Below, piece after piece: positions 13,112 to 25,480 of a DNA stretch of 64,000 nt. Made by a program: the position numbers and the translations under genes. Within the stretch, counting starts at the first letter, position 1, and each line of letters begins with the position of its first letter. The notes under the pieces are model-generated. The model was not told the DNA's origin. It ran no database searches and saw only the letters and a program-made list of their open reading frames with translations. Location: NCBI GenBank assembly GCA_028554755.1, contig JAPTOF010000003.1, forward strand, positions 29,964,001 through 30,028,000, given 5' to 3'. Source of the DNA: Cordia subcordata. Taxonomy: Eukaryota > Streptophyta > Magnoliopsida > Boraginales > Cordiaceae.

Positions 13112-13583
13112 TCTTGTACCCTTGTATACGTATTTTTGTACCCTTGTATACGTATTTTCTTTAATGTCTAGTTACATATAGACGTACTATCTTAGATAAT
13201 CTCAAGAGTACTGTGTAATTAAGATAGGATTTTGACTTCTTATCACTTGTATTAATTGCTTTTCGATATCAAATTCAATGTACTCAAGTTCATCTATGCT
13301 TCTAATTCACATTGAGTTTGGATCCGGTTGGCCCATCCTCCGTAGAGCTAGTTGAAGTATGCCTACTTCATCTGCTTCGGTTTTTGAACTTTACAGAAAT
13401 GTGTCCGTTGTGTATCTTGTACGGTATGTAAGCGCGGGATCAACTTTTTTTTTTTCCTCCAGGTTAAGAAAGTTTTTATTTCTTTGCTAATTATTACAAA
13501 CTATTATATTTTAAACCCCTCAAGTCAATGATTTAGAAATACAAATCAACTCTAAGATTTGAGGGGAAAGAAAAAAGAAAAAA
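13112..13583. other. 3' region of copy 1 and spacer
   Basis: Contains a 24-bp tandem repeat (TACCCTTGTATACGTATTTT at about 13117 and 13140) in the likely 3' UTR of copy 1. I see no other gene. Confidence 0.5.
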
Positions 13584-14210
13584 TCAAGGAAAGATCCTAA
13601 TTGCCAAATTCATCAAATCAAAGAAAAAATTAGGAAGACAAGGCAAGAAACCAAAGACAAAAGCAACAATGAAGAGCCAAATTTCCTTGCCAATCGAGGG
13701 AAAGAGCATCACAAATCGGAACATCAATAGCATATCCAACTTTCCTCCAGCTTCCCTAACTCCATCAACCAAATTGTGCTCAATCAATTCTTCAAATTCA
13801 TTTTGTGTATCCGGTTGGATTTTTTCATTGGACTCATTTTCATGGGCAGCCCCAACATTTTTATTTGTTTCCATCAAATCAATATTATTTTCGTTACAAT
13901 CATTACCATCAAGGGCATCAAGTGAAGCAAATATATTACCATCAAGTGATGTTCCTTCATTTTCATTTGATGGTCGTGAGGCATTTGAAATTTGGACTTT
14001 CATTCCTTGGCAAGGTGTTGCTTTTGTGACTGGCTTCCAAACCTTCTTGGACCGAGTATTCTTCCAATCATTTCTACCTCTTTCTAGTTTCACTTCATTT
14101 CGAGAAGGTTGTCTGGGAACATTACTTTGAGGCATACTTGGACAAAGAATTTGAAGTGTGGTCAACAAGTTTGCAAGAGGAGCAAAAAATGGATTTCCAA
14201 GCATATTCAA
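13584..14210 (-). CDS. Hypothetical protein, probably LINE-derived fragment
   Basis: A 208-codon open frame from 14210 down to 13584 without introns. The middle part has the look of plant LINE ORF1-type proteins downstream of the DUF4283/zinc-knuckle region: a basic segment with KKVWKPVTK (about residues 55-63), then NIFASLDALDGND and a long acidic, Asn-rich tail. The last 45 residues are hydrophobic. There is no adjoining reverse transcriptase, so it would be a fragment. I cannot exclude a lineage-specific small gene. There is no transcription evidence. Confidence 0.35.
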   Translation of the reverse strand: MNMLGNPFFAPLANLLTTLQILCPSMPQSNVPRQPSRNEVKLERGRNDWKNTRSKKVWKPVTKATPCQGMKVQISNASRPSNENEGTSLDGNIFASLDALDGNDCNENNIDLMETNKNVGAAHENESNEKIQPDTQNEFEELIEHNLVDGVREAGGKLDMLLMFRFVMLFPSIGKEIWLFIVAFVFGFLPCLPNFFFDLMNLAIRIFP

Positions 14211-14578
14211 TATTCATGTTAACCCATTCTCCATTCCTCATTTTCACTTTTGTTTGTATTTATATATTATTTTCTTTTTCTTTTTTTTTTTGGTGAAGTT
14301 GTTTTTATTAATTTTCACATAAGTGCGTCCCCACCCAAAAAAATAATAACCTTCATGTTTGCATCTGTAATGCTAATATTCCATAAACATGTGAACCCGT
14401 ACAATGATTAGCGAATTACTTGTTTTATATTCATTTTAATTATCGCCCATATAGTCAATCCATCTTGTACTATATATTTAAAGATGCATCATAATCATCT
14501 TGAGGTAACAATATTACATCAGCCTAACTCAATCAACTCGCACCTAACTAGTAAATGAAAGAAAGATGTTTATTAATA

Positions 14579-15575
14579 GAGAGAAAAACATATAGATCCC
14601 TCAAATATATGTTTTATCCCAAATAAATTCTTTAATTTTTTATAATCTCTTCGGAGGTCCTTCCAATGATTTATTTTGTTAAAAGACCAAAAATACCCTC
14701 ACATTCATAGTTATATTTTGCAATTGGCATATAACCTTTATAAATGAGACTTTTTTGGACACCTTTTTGCTTATTTTCGCATTTTTTGTCCAACATGCTC
14801 ACACTAATTTTTTTCATTGCTTAAAAATTTAAAAATTCAAAATTCAAAATTAAAAATCTAAAAGTTAAATATTAAAGAAATAAAAAAATAAAGGATTATG
14901 ATATTAAGATTTTTAAGAGGTTAAAAGATTTTAAAAAATAACAAAATTAACAAAGTTTAAAACAAAAAAATTAAAATATTAAAATCAAATAATTAAAATC
15001 ATAAATATCACTTTAAATTATAATTTTATTTAAATAAATTAAAATTATGTTTTATAATTATAAGTTATAATTATAAAATTGCAATTTAAATTGTTGTAAT
15101 TATAAGTTATAAGTTATAATTTGTTTGGTTAAAATTGAAATTTAAAATCTTATTTATGATTTTACTTATTTGATTTTAATATTTTAATTTTTTTAGTTTT
15201 AAAAATTGCCAATTTTTTTATTTTTTATCTTTTAACCTCTTAAAATTTTAATCTCATAATCTTTTAATTTTTTATTTTTTTAACTTGTACTTTTAATTTC
15301 TTTATTTTTTAATTTGAAATTTTTAAATTTTTAAGCAATGAAAAAAATTAGTATGAACTTGTTGGCAAGAAATACAAAAATAAACAAAAATGTGTCCAGC
15401 AAAGTGTTAAATATAAAGGTTATATACCACTTACAAAGTATGACTAACAATGTTAAGAAATTTTTGGTTCTTTAATAAAATCAATGCATTGGAAAGACCT
15501 ACTAAAAAATTATAAAAAATTAAAGAATTTATTGAAAATAAAATATATATTTGAGGGACCGTACATCTTTCTCCT
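14579..15575. mobile_element. Full-length foldback MITE (about 1 kb) upstream of exchanger copy 2
   Basis: Bounded by TTTATTAATA at 14569-14578 and 15576-15585 (target duplication of 9-10 bp, suiting Mutator-like elements). The ends form an inverted repeat: GAGAGAAAAACATATAGATC then CCTCAAATATATG on the left, matched by the reverse complement of 15540-15575. The arms continue inward for about 480 bp, including the pair near 14745-14850 and 15300-15410, so almost the whole element is palindromic. The related region upstream of copy 3 (near 25180-25192) lacks it and keeps an empty TATTAATA site. It ends about 270 bp before the ATG of copy 2. Confidence 0.85.
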
Positions 15576-15846
15576 TTTATTAATATGTAAAATACTAGGT
15601 TATTGTCCGAGGAAAGGAATAGATTATGACATCCTTCGACTTTGCAAAAGTCTCATTGGTGAATGGCTATTCTGCTTTACCTTCCAATATTTTTAAATAA
15701 ACAAAGACCTTGACTTTGCGCATTCACATGCAACAACTTCTACAAAATCCAGCTGGCTAGCTAGTTCTAAATATTGTGTAAATGATCTTCTCGATCGGGA
15801 CCCTTCATTAATTGTCACCCGTTGAGAGAGATTGATTTCTTTGTCA

Positions 15847-18800
15847 ATGGCAAGCTTAGCAATATGCTTGATCATGCTTATCTTGTCCATTGTCGACAAG
15901 GTTCAAGCTGGTCGGATGCTAAGATTCATGAACCCAACTGATCAATTAATCTCAGATGGATTAGATCATGTTGAAAACGAACCTCCATTCATCAATCTCT
16001 ATAGCTCGTCCTCTTCTTCTTCGTTGTCCTCGTCAACAGATGTGTGTGTGCACATGTATGGTTTCTTTCCATGTGCAGACAACATTGGAGGCTATATTCT
16101 ACTGATACTTGTCTATCAGTACTTAATGATTGTTGGGGAAGACCTCGTAACAAAGGGAAGCACAAGAGCATTCAACATTCTCGGTACTGGATTATATGGT
16201 GCTACTGCTTTTCGTATCTTTAGGGTGTTGCCCGGACTCGCCATGATGATTAGTAAGTATCTTTTCCCGTGATTGTTCTCACATGATGATTTTTTCAGCG
16301 CCGTTTACTTGTTTCATGTATACAATGATATGTTTTTCGGATTTAAAATTTCAAATAAGCTGTTATATGCTTTTCTGATTTAAGGTTTCAAATAAGCATA
16401 TTACAAACACAGCATATATGTAAGCTGGCAAATTTGATTTTGAAACTTGATTATTACACCCTGGCCAGCATTATATCAATTTGCTCTTCTTCATGTTCTG
16501 ATTCTGTTCTTGCAGTATCAGGAATTTTCGCTACCAAAGAAGATGCTCAAAGTCAGGTCTCTCTTGGAGTAAGCGTTTATGCTGGATCTACAATCTTCAG
16601 TCTTACGTTGTTGTGGGGCGTGTGCGTGATAGTTGGCAGCAGAAAAGAAACAACGCCTGAAGCATCATCAAGTTCGCAATCATCACTTTCAGAACGTTTG
16701 CTTCCAAGAAAGAATTTCTTTGAGAGCTTGAATGGTTCGTATATCTTCTCCATTAATAAATTTCCCGTTCCCGCTGAGGCATATGAATTAGTTCCGTGTC
16801 TACATGAAATTCGAACTAAAGTCATTGGCACATTTACAGATACAGGAATAACAACAGACGTATGGACCTGCTATACAGCAGGCATCATGCTTCTGTCTTT
16901 GATCCCATTTTTGATTGTGCAATTAGTAAATGCCCTCAGCTCTTCCTTCAGCATACGTATGGTGATTCTAATTGCGCTACTTGTATCTATCACATTATTA
17001 CTCGCTTACTTCATCTATCAGGTAATCTAGCAACGCTTATGTAGTTATGTGGTATTAGATTTTAGCTAATTATGCTGTCGTGGAGTTAAAACCATTTTCT
17101 CTTCTGTAGTTTCGGTATCCATGGATTCAGGAAAGAAGTTTAACATATTCGAAGTATGAGAATCTACTAGCAGGATTTTTGCAGCATGTGCAAAAGCATG
17201 CAAAAGAAAAGCTCATTGATGATGCCGGGTTACCCAATATTGATGTTATCAAAAGGTAATCCTACGTAAGATTTTTTATAGTAAAGTTATCCATATATGC
17301 GAGCACCAACCTGTATCGACCACTGATTGTATTAGTGCTATACGTGAACTTTCATGTCTGTCTTAGTGAGAGTGTATAGATACTTAATTCCTGTATGAGT
17401 AACTTGTTTGAAAAAATTAAATTTGCAGATTATTCGCTCAAACGGATAAAAATGATGATATGAGAGTAACAATCCAAGAATTGGAAAGTCTGATACACAG
17501 CATTCAGTTTGGGAAGGAGGGAATAGACGAGGAATATGCTATTTCAGAAACATTGAAGGCAATGGACTTGAACAACGATAAAATAATCCGCGAGGAAGAG
17601 TTCATCAAAGGGGTCGGCAAATGGATAGATGAAGCCAAGAAGTTGGCGTTGGCTGAAAATGGTGATTCCAGAGCAAGGAAACTTTGGGATAAGGCAAGGG
17701 AATTCTTCAATTCCAATTTTCAAATTGTGTAATGCTAGTAAACGAAGATATAGTCAGTCAAATTGATTCTTTGGAGTTAAATTAGTTCAGTGGGCAAAAA
17801 ACTAAGATACTATTATGCATATATACTATGCAGGTGTTCCGGTCATTCAGGGAGAAGCAGGACGAAATAACCAAGATTGAGCTTCTCATGGCAAAAATTT
17901 TGAAGCATGTAGAGAGTCAAGCTCTTGAAGCTGAAGGGCTTCTTAATGATAATGGAAGCCCCAACGAAGAACGTATTAAAGGGTAAATTTGCTTATCAAT
18001 AATTTAATTTAATCCAGTGAGTTTTCCCTCTAAAGAAGACGTAATGAGAATAATATTCTTCCTCTATTTTGGTCCTAATAAATTGCCTTGGCAGTCTCTT
18101 CAACAAATTTGACAAAGATCACGATAAGCTTATTTCACAATCTGAATTGGAGCAATTGATACGAGAAGTCAAATTTGGCAAATTGCAACTAAATCATGAT
18201 AAGACCGTGAAAGAAGTTATGAAAGAGTTTGATATAGATGGAAATAATAAGATAGACGAAGAAGAGTTTGCCCAGGGGATGGCAAAATGGTTGAATAAGG
18301 CCATTCGCGTAGCAAATTGCAAGGACAAGAGAAGATCCATTCACGAATTCGACAAGGTAAAATGCAAATTGAGCATGCATTTAAATGATGACTTTAGGTC
18401 TAACGACGTTGTATGTCACTCGAGTGATACTTCATCCCCATATATGTAAATTACAAGAGTTGGTACAATAAAGTATCACCCAAACAGCCTAATCTAAGAC
18501 ATTACCGTATTAGATGGAAACTTAATTTCAGTTAAGGAAATTTCAAATATTTTTACTCATTTCATGATCACCCTGTTTTCATTGTGCTTTCAGGTTATGT
18601 GGGGAGAAGTTGACGAGTTAGTATACGAGGTCGAACGTGGTGAACGCGTCATAGATAAGTTAAAAACATGGCCATTCAACAAATCTGTATTGCAAGTCTT
18701 CTTGGGCATAGCTATGTTGACCTTCCTTTCTAGACCTCTCGTTATGAGTATCCTAAAACTCTCAAATGCATTGCAAATCCATTTTTGGCTCATATCGTTC

Positions 18801-19287
18801 GTGATAGTACCTTTTGCCATGAACGCGGGAAGGGCAATATCAGTGATCCTTCGGCCAGCAAGTCACAAGAATGAAACAATTGCTTCTTTGACATTTTCAG
18901 AGGTACCTCTCTCTCCCTCTAGCAATTATCTAGGAAAATATTTTTACGATTCTAATTTGAGCATGGAGCGGTAATGATATATAGTGATACTCGTATTTCG
19001 ATATATTCGGAGCTAAGTGTAACTTTGATTACATTCAGATATATGGTGGAGTGATCATGAACAACATCACGGGCTTGGTGACATTATTGGCAATCGTTTA
19101 CGCTAAAGATTTGACATGGGATTACTCGGCGGAAGTGCTGATAATTTTACTAATTTGTGCAATGGTTGGCATATTCTCATCTTCGCGAACCACATATCCT
19201 TTTTGGACCAGCTTCGTTGCATTCTTCCTCTACCTGTTTTCTCTGGTCTTGTTTTATGTTCTTCAACATATTTGGGGTTGGAATTAA
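15847..19287 (+). CDS. EF-hand sodium/calcium exchanger (NCL-type), copy 2
   Basis: Nine phase-consistent exons: 15847-16252, 16516-16734, 16840-17021, 17110-17255, 17429-17726, 17834-17982, 18095-18356, 18594-18902, 19039-19287; about 739 residues. The ATG at 15847 is the first Met; the open frame upstream lacks an ATG. Signal peptide (cut after VQA), a Ser-rich run near 60-70, then the exchanger N-half (QSQVSLGVSVYAGST). EF loops: 324-335 (DKNDDMRVTIQE), 364-375 (DLNNDKIIREEE), 473-484 (DKDHDKLISQSE) and 513-524 (DIDGNNKIDEEE). C-half with TFSEIYGGVIMNN. All four EF loops look usable, unlike copy 1. The first alpha-repeat reads VLPGLAMMIISG, with Gly where the family usually has Asp. The exon 5 donor is GTGTAA, a weak site set by phase with exon 6. 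It is a close tandem paralogue of copies 1 and 3. Confidence 0.85.
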
Positions 19288-19619
19288 GTAAAGTTATTTT
19301 GTGTCTTTCTTTCTTTCTTTTTCTATATTGTATTTCAAATGATGTGTCTGTAGCGCACGTGAATAAGCTAATTGATTATTAGAGTAATAATTTGTCACTT
19401 CTTCATGTTTTTGCCCCCTCTTTTATGTAATAAAAGATCGTGTATTAAATGTCAAATTTCCTCTCATGTATATACAATGATTAATGCTTTATGCATGTTA
19501 AACCCTTCACTACTCTTTATACGATAGAAATTTATGTATGTATCATCAAATTTCTTATGTATGCATAATAAATTGCCTCAGCTTATAAATTATTACATGA
19601 CATCCCGCATGGAAATACC

Positions 19620-20640
19620 GTCGATTGGAACAGTTTATGAAAGCTAAAATGTCCGCAGAGGATCGTTAGTTTTTTATGGCAGATTGTTCACTAAAGGATC
19701 GCTTGTGGAGTTAATTTGGCGAAAAGAGGAATATTGGATAGTGGATCTTGTGGACTTGTGGTTAATGTGGAGCAATTTTGGAGGATGAGGAGCACAGATT
19801 TTGGGATCATTATCGAATGCGTGAAATATGGAATTTAATTGAACCACGTCGAAATTGGCAGAAAGATTTCAATCTGCCATGGACCAAATGGATCGAAAAG
19901 AATATGAAACAAACTGGATGGAACACTACATTTTCTACCGCTTTGTGGTGGATATGAAAATGGAGAAATGAAGTAAGCATTTGGACAACAGAGCAACACT
20001 ACAGAGGGGGATAAAGCTGATTTCAAGCGGTACGCAAGGGAGGTTGAGGAGGCTTGGAAAATTAAGAACGGAGGCGGGACACAGAACAAGAAAACTCAAG
20101 CATGGATTTCTTGGGCTCCAGCTACTTGGTATTGGAAGTTAAATATGGACGGACTCTCAAAAGGCAACCCAGGGATGGCCGCAGCAGGAGGAGTGTTTAG
20201 TGTTGAAAGGGGTCAATGGATAAAGGGCTTTGTCATCAATTTAGGCAACACTTCGAATAAAATAGTTGAGATTTTTCCTATGTACGAAGGCTTGAAGATT
20301 AGCAGGAAGAATGGGAATTCCTAAACTGTATATTGAAACGGATTCTCAGGTGATCACCCATGGGGTTAGTGGAGAGAGTTGCAAACTTGGTCAGGCTCAA
20401 CCATATGTGGATGAATGCAAGAAGATGTTGACGGCACACACGGGTTTTATAGTGAGACATATTTAGCGAAACTAATAAATGTGCAGACTAGTTGTCCAAT
20501 TATATTCTTAGTTTCGCCTCGGGTTGTCACGAGATTGTTGACCCTCCTAACCCCTCAAACAATTGCTAGGGAATGATACGAGGGGTGTCACTTCCTCTAG
20601 ATTCATTTAGTTCTACGTAGTCTCTCAAGGGGGAAAAAAA
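19620..20640 (+). mobile_element. Decayed LINE 3' region with RNase H domain
   Basis: No intact frame, but the translation shows plant LINE hallmarks: FSTALWWI then a stop then KWRNE (about 19930-19972), and an RNase H domain from about 20103. Its motifs are KLNMDGLSKGNPG (first catalytic Asp), VEIFPMYEGL (Glu) and, after a frameshift near 20320, GIPKLYIETDSQV (Asp). A stop at about 20322 and others break it. An A-rich tract at 20635-20644 may be the tail. The aligned downstream flank of copy 3 has no LINE, so insertion probably followed the segmental duplication. Confidence 0.75.
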
Positions 20641-21179
20641 AAGGAGTGATACATATCAACACTCTGGTTATTATTTATTATAATGTCTTCTTACATTTGT
20701 TCTCTTTATAATGGTTTGGATTTACTGCTATTAACATCACACGACTTACGTATTTCGATCTAATTGATTAAGGGGAAGTTATATCATGCATTTTAAGGAT
20801 TGTGTACCCACTAAACACTTTGTATTTTCAATGACCAAAGACTATAAAATTTATAAACAATAGTATAAAAATTATAAATAAACATAGCAATTAAATTGTT
20901 CACAACTTCATGCACTATTAATATTATGAACAAACAGAATTAATATTCTGAACAAATAGTATTAATATTGTGAATAAAGGTGAAGGAGCACGGAGGAACA
21001 TGATGGTAAAGAAGCATGGTATAAATTGCATTGATTAAGTTCACTTGCAATGACAGACCAATAATTAGGCCTAAGACGTTACAATAACTCTTTTTTGTTC
21101 CTTTGTTGGTTAGAAGATATATGTATTTAACACGGAAAAATTGAAGCACATCAGCAACGTCCTCTTAATGAAAGCCTGA

Positions 21180-21886
21180 GAGTTAGTTTGGCTTTTCGTT
21201 TTGGAGAGCCAAACTGACTTTTGTAACCTAAGAGTCAAATTTGAAAAAATAAGGGTGTTTGGTTTTTCGTTTGAAAAGTCAACAGAGTTTTGACCTCAAC
21301 CGGAAAAACTAAAACTCTTTAATTCTCCATTTGCAGTTTGTAGGAAGGAGTTTCAAAAACTTTACGACAAAAATGTTCTCATTGTTCTAATTATTAATAT
21401 TTTCTTGAATTACAATTATAATTAAAAATAAACAAAATATAGTAATTAAAAGTAGAAAATAAACTTAAAATTTTAAACTTAATAAAAGTAAAATAAATAA
21501 TTAAATCAATTAAATAATAACTAATTAATAATTTTAATAATAAATATAATTAATAAAAATATATTTTATTTAATAGTTACTAAAAATAATTATTAGTTAA
21601 CTATAATTTCTTTAAAAATTGTTCAAACAAATTAAAATATAATCAAAATAAAAAAGTATATTATATAAAGAAAATAATATTTTATTATTAAAAGTGTCAT
21701 AATGCCTCTTTTAGTAATTTAAACAACCAACTATTATTTTTTAAATGTAAAATCAAACATCATCACATTTAATAAAGGTCCGTTTCATATCAAAATAAGC
21801 AAACATATTTGTGTTTTCACCAAAAGTCCGTTTTTAAAATGCCTTTTTACAAAATGATGTTTTCAGACTAAAAGCCAAACTAGCTC
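21180..21886. mobile_element. Tourist/PIF-Harbinger-like MITE, 707 bp
   Basis: Terminal inverted repeats GAGTTAGTTTGGCTTTT (21180) and GAGCTAGTTTGGCTTTT (reverse complement of 21870-21886). They are flanked by TGA (21177-21179) and TAA (21887-21889), compatible with a mutated 3-bp target duplication. The interior is AT-rich and non-coding. The matching flank of copy 3 near 29965-29985 runs through without it, giving a natural empty site. Confidence 0.8.
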
Positions 21887-21889
21887 TAA

Positions 21890-22210
21890 GTAGGGGATTG
21901 CTTGCGAACTGAATTTGGTGCACGAGCATGAAAAACTTCAAGTGCATCAGTCTCCACAATTAGTTTGAAGTTTCATTTTGTTGTTTCATGATTCTAATTG
22001 ATATATCTAATTTGTTTATTTCTACATTTCATGTACGAACTTTCCACCAATTCTTTTCTTAATAATGAAATTAATTATATAGATTTAAAATTCCAACTCT
22101 ATGTTATTTTGAGATATGTCCTAAAGACATGTTGAAGCTTTTCAAAATATCACTATATATATGAAAGTAATTTACTGGCTAGCATGAAGATTCATGAAAA
22201 CTAAGGGATG
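21890..22210. repeat. Downstream flank of copy 2, duplicated at 29985-30285
   Basis: GGGGATTGCTTG...CTGAATTTGG...CATGAAAAACTTC and, further on, CCTAAAGACATGTTGAAGCTTTTCAAAATATCA align co-linearly with 29985-30285. This shows that copies 2 and 3 were duplicated together with more than 2 kb of downstream DNA. Confidence 0.85.
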
Positions 22211-22569
22211 ATATAAGAGTAGTAAATAAATATATATGGAATGATGAATAAATAAACGTGTTTATATTTGTGTGAGAGTGGTGAAAAATATATGTGTAGG
22301 TAGTGAACAAATATTTGATGCATATATGAAAATCAGTAAACAAATATATGTGGGATGGTGAGCAAATATATGTGGGGTGAGCATAATAAAAATATTTTAT
22401 ATTTTAATTTTGCTATGTGTGAGTGTTAGCACATAATGTTCATACACAATAGATGCATAATACTCTATAGGAGAACTGTGCATAGGGAGCACAACATACA
22501 CTCCACTTCAGATTCGTTTGTATTTATTGTTTTCACATAAGTTCATTTCTTAAAGAATTCCACAAATTG

Positions 22570-22880
22570 TCTCTATTTACAGAAATTATTAATTTAATCT
22601 TTATTATTTCAAAAATAACCCTTAATATTTGTAAAAAAAAGTCAATTTGGTCCATATTATTTCAAAATTAGTCCTTAATACTTGCAAAAAGTGTCAATTT
22701 TTATCCTCGTTAATTGGTCATGTGACCATGACATGATCATTTTAAGGCTAAAATGGGATGAATCAGGATACCTTTTGCAAATATTGGTGACCAAATTGGT
22801 CGATTTCAAAACAGTAAGAACCAAAATAACACTTTTTCAATATATTAGAGATTAAGTAGGTCATTTTTTCCTCGCGAAAA
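22570..22880. mobile_element. Foldback MITE-like element, about 310 bp
   Basis: TAATCTTTATTATTTCAAAAAT... on the left matches the reverse complement of the right part (22795-22870), and the centre TTGGTCATGTGACCATGACATGATCA is itself palindromic. No coding sequence. The ends are approximate. Confidence 0.55.
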
Positions 22881-23619
22881 AAAAAGTAGGTCATTTTTAA
22901 AAGGGATTTTTCCACTTAACCCTCTCTATATATAGGACTAGTGACAATTTACCCCCTAATATATGTTAATAGTCACTAAACTCTATTGACTAATGGTCAA
23001 ACTTATTAAAATTAATTTTGTTATTGATGTTCCAAATTTGTCTGTAATATTTTACATCGGAAAAATAGATCTTTGTTAACCAAAATATGTATCATTCTTC
23101 ATATCCAAAAAAGAAAAAAGTATATTAACTAAACTGTGTTGTGAACTTGTGACATATGTGATGAAATGGAATCGAGATTCATGGGTACATATATACACAC
23201 TCATAATCAGATGGCTAGGTGGACAACATATATATTTTGGTGCTGATTTATTAAAAGAAAGGTAAAGTTTTTAAAAGAAATTAACATAGCCAATCCAATA
23301 GATTAAGCTTAAGAAGTGACGCGCATGTGTGTATGTATATATACAGTAAAAAATATATATATTTTTAGGGAAGAGGTACTATTTCACCAATCGAGTCACA
23401 GGTATAACGGATAGAATGTCTTTTATAAGGAATCGGAAAAATATACAACGATTTTTTTCAGAAAATCCCAAACGAAAAATACACACTATTCCTTCCCTCC
23501 TAGAATTATTTGTTCCTCGCATTTATCCCTTCTATTCCCCACTTATGTGCAGTATCTAGTCAAATTTGATTATATTTTGATATTGATACATTTTATGACA
23601 TTGAAATCTGGCAATAGTA

Positions 23620-24230
23620 ACATATGCCCTGTTTGTTTGGGTTTTATTTTAAGACACTTATCTTGTTTGACAATTTATGTGAAAAAGATTGTTTGTTATC
23701 AGCTTATTATAAGACACTTATAAGATACTTTTAATAAGATGTCTTATTTGTAGTTATAAAAAATAAGATGAGTTTAGAATACTTATATCTTATCTTATAT
23801 CTTATCAGTTAGAAAATAATTAAAAAAATAAAAATAAAAATTTAAAATAAAATTTTTAAATTTAAAAATAAAAATATTAAAAATTAAAAAATTAAAGATA
23901 AAAAATTAAAAAATTTAAAAGTTAAAAACTAGAAAAATAAAAATATTAAAAATTAAATACTAAATATTAAAATTTCAAAATTTTAAAATTTTTAAAACAA
24001 AAATAAAATTTAATTAATATTTATATTTTATAATTTATTATTTAATTATAAAATTAAAATACTATGACTCAAAATTGATAACACTATTATCAAAGTAATT
24101 TATAACGGCATTTTAGCTTACAAACCAAATAGTCTTATTGTATCAGACATTTATTTCTTATAAGACACTTATTAGATAATATGCTTATCAGATTTAAGAT
24201 AAGATTATTCCAAATAGCCTAATAGTTTCA
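23620..24230. mobile_element. AT-rich MITE nested in the composite element
   Basis: The left end (CTGTTTGTTTGGGTTTTA, AAGACACTTATCTTG) and the reverse complement of the right end (GGCTATTTGGAATAATCTTA, AATAAGTGTCTTATAAG) form an imperfect inverted repeat around an A/T-only core. TGTTTGTTTGGG-type termini are frequent in hAT and Tourist MITEs. The ends are approximate. Confidence 0.55.
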
Positions 24231-24346
24231 CCACTTCAATTTGGATTAAAAAAACAAAAAAAGAGAGGGTAAAATCAAAAGGTCTGTCTTATTCAAAACT
24301 CACATGCTATGACTAGGAATGCAGTACAAGGAATTCTCAGTATGTC

Positions 24347-24347
<1 letters not shown>

Positions 24348-24377
<30 letters not shown>

Positions 24378-24387
24378 TGTATGTATA
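24348..24387. repeat. (TATG)n microsatellite
   Basis: Ten consecutive GTAT units, located in one of the two direct repeats of the composite element and absent from the other. Confidence 0.9.
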
Positions 24388-25480
24388 CAATCAAGATTCA
24401 TGGATATGTATATACACACTCATAATCAGATGACTAGCAGACAACATATATATGTTGGTGATGATTTATCAAAAGAAAAAGTTTTTAAAAAAATATTAAG
24501 ATAGCAATCCAACCGAAAAAAAAAAGTCTTAAATTTTTAGTTTTAATCATTTATTAAGAGATTGTGCGAGCACATGTACCAGAATTAAGATCTCCGAAAC
24601 TTCGCAGCAATAGTATAGAGTGGAGGAATTATTGAACGAGAAGGAGAGTTTAAATTCGTATTCTTTTTGGATTTGAAGAATGATATATTTTTGGCTAATA
24701 AAAATCTATTTTATCAACATAAAATATTAATGGCAAAATTTGAAAAAATAAGTAACAAAATTAATTTTAATAAGTTTGATTGTTAGTCAATGGAGTTAAG
24801 CGGCAATTTATATACATTAGAAGGTAAATTGTCCTTAACCCTATATATGGAGGGAATTAAGCGAAAAAAAAATCCCTTTCTAAAACAATAAAGATTCAAT
24901 TGATACATTTCGTAAATAATATAGACCATTAATGAAATTTGCCCAACATTTGGCACCCGAAAAAACCTTTGATGTTCGCTTCTGTAATGCAAATTTTCCA
25001 TGATCATGTGGCCCCGTACAATGTGTACTCATGTTTTATGTTCATTTTAATTATCGCCTACAGTCCATCCATCTTGCAGTATACATTTTCAAAGATGCAT
25101 CGTAATCATCTTGACGTAACAAATATTACATGAGCATGACTCAATCAATTCCTACCTGAGTAACTAACAAATGAAAGAAAGATATTAATACGTAAAATGC
25201 TAGCTTATTGTCCCAGAAAAGGAATAAATTATGACCTTCGACGACGTTGAAAAATTCTCATTGCTTTATGGCTATATATATATATATTGTGTTACCTATT
25301 TTTTGAAAAACAAAGACCTTGGCTTTGTACATTCACACGTAACAACTTCTACAAATCCAGCTGGCTAGCTAGTTCTGAATATTGTATATATAAATGATCT
25401 CCTCGATCAGGACCCTATTGATATACCATTATATGATCATTAAATTGTTGCTCATTTGAGAGAGATCAACTTTTTTGTCA

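Larger units (their letters stand above)
22895..24886. mobile_element. Composite element with inverted arms of about 220 bp
   Basis: 22895-23115 and the reverse complement of 24660-24886 align over their whole length (AAGGGATTTTT, CAATTTACC, TTATTAAAATTAATTTTGTTA, ATAGAT, ATCATTCTTC). Just inside the arms lies a direct repeat of about 130 bp (23165-23305 and 24388-24515, sharing TACACACTCATAATCAGATG). No transposase was recognised. This may be a non-autonomous long-TIR element. It fills the gap between the two duplicated exchanger segments. Confidence 0.65.

Noticed and set aside
15484..15696. 70-codon plus-strand frame before copy 2
   Set aside because: It lies mostly in the right arm of the foldback MITE and is AT-rich, with no similarity to proteins.
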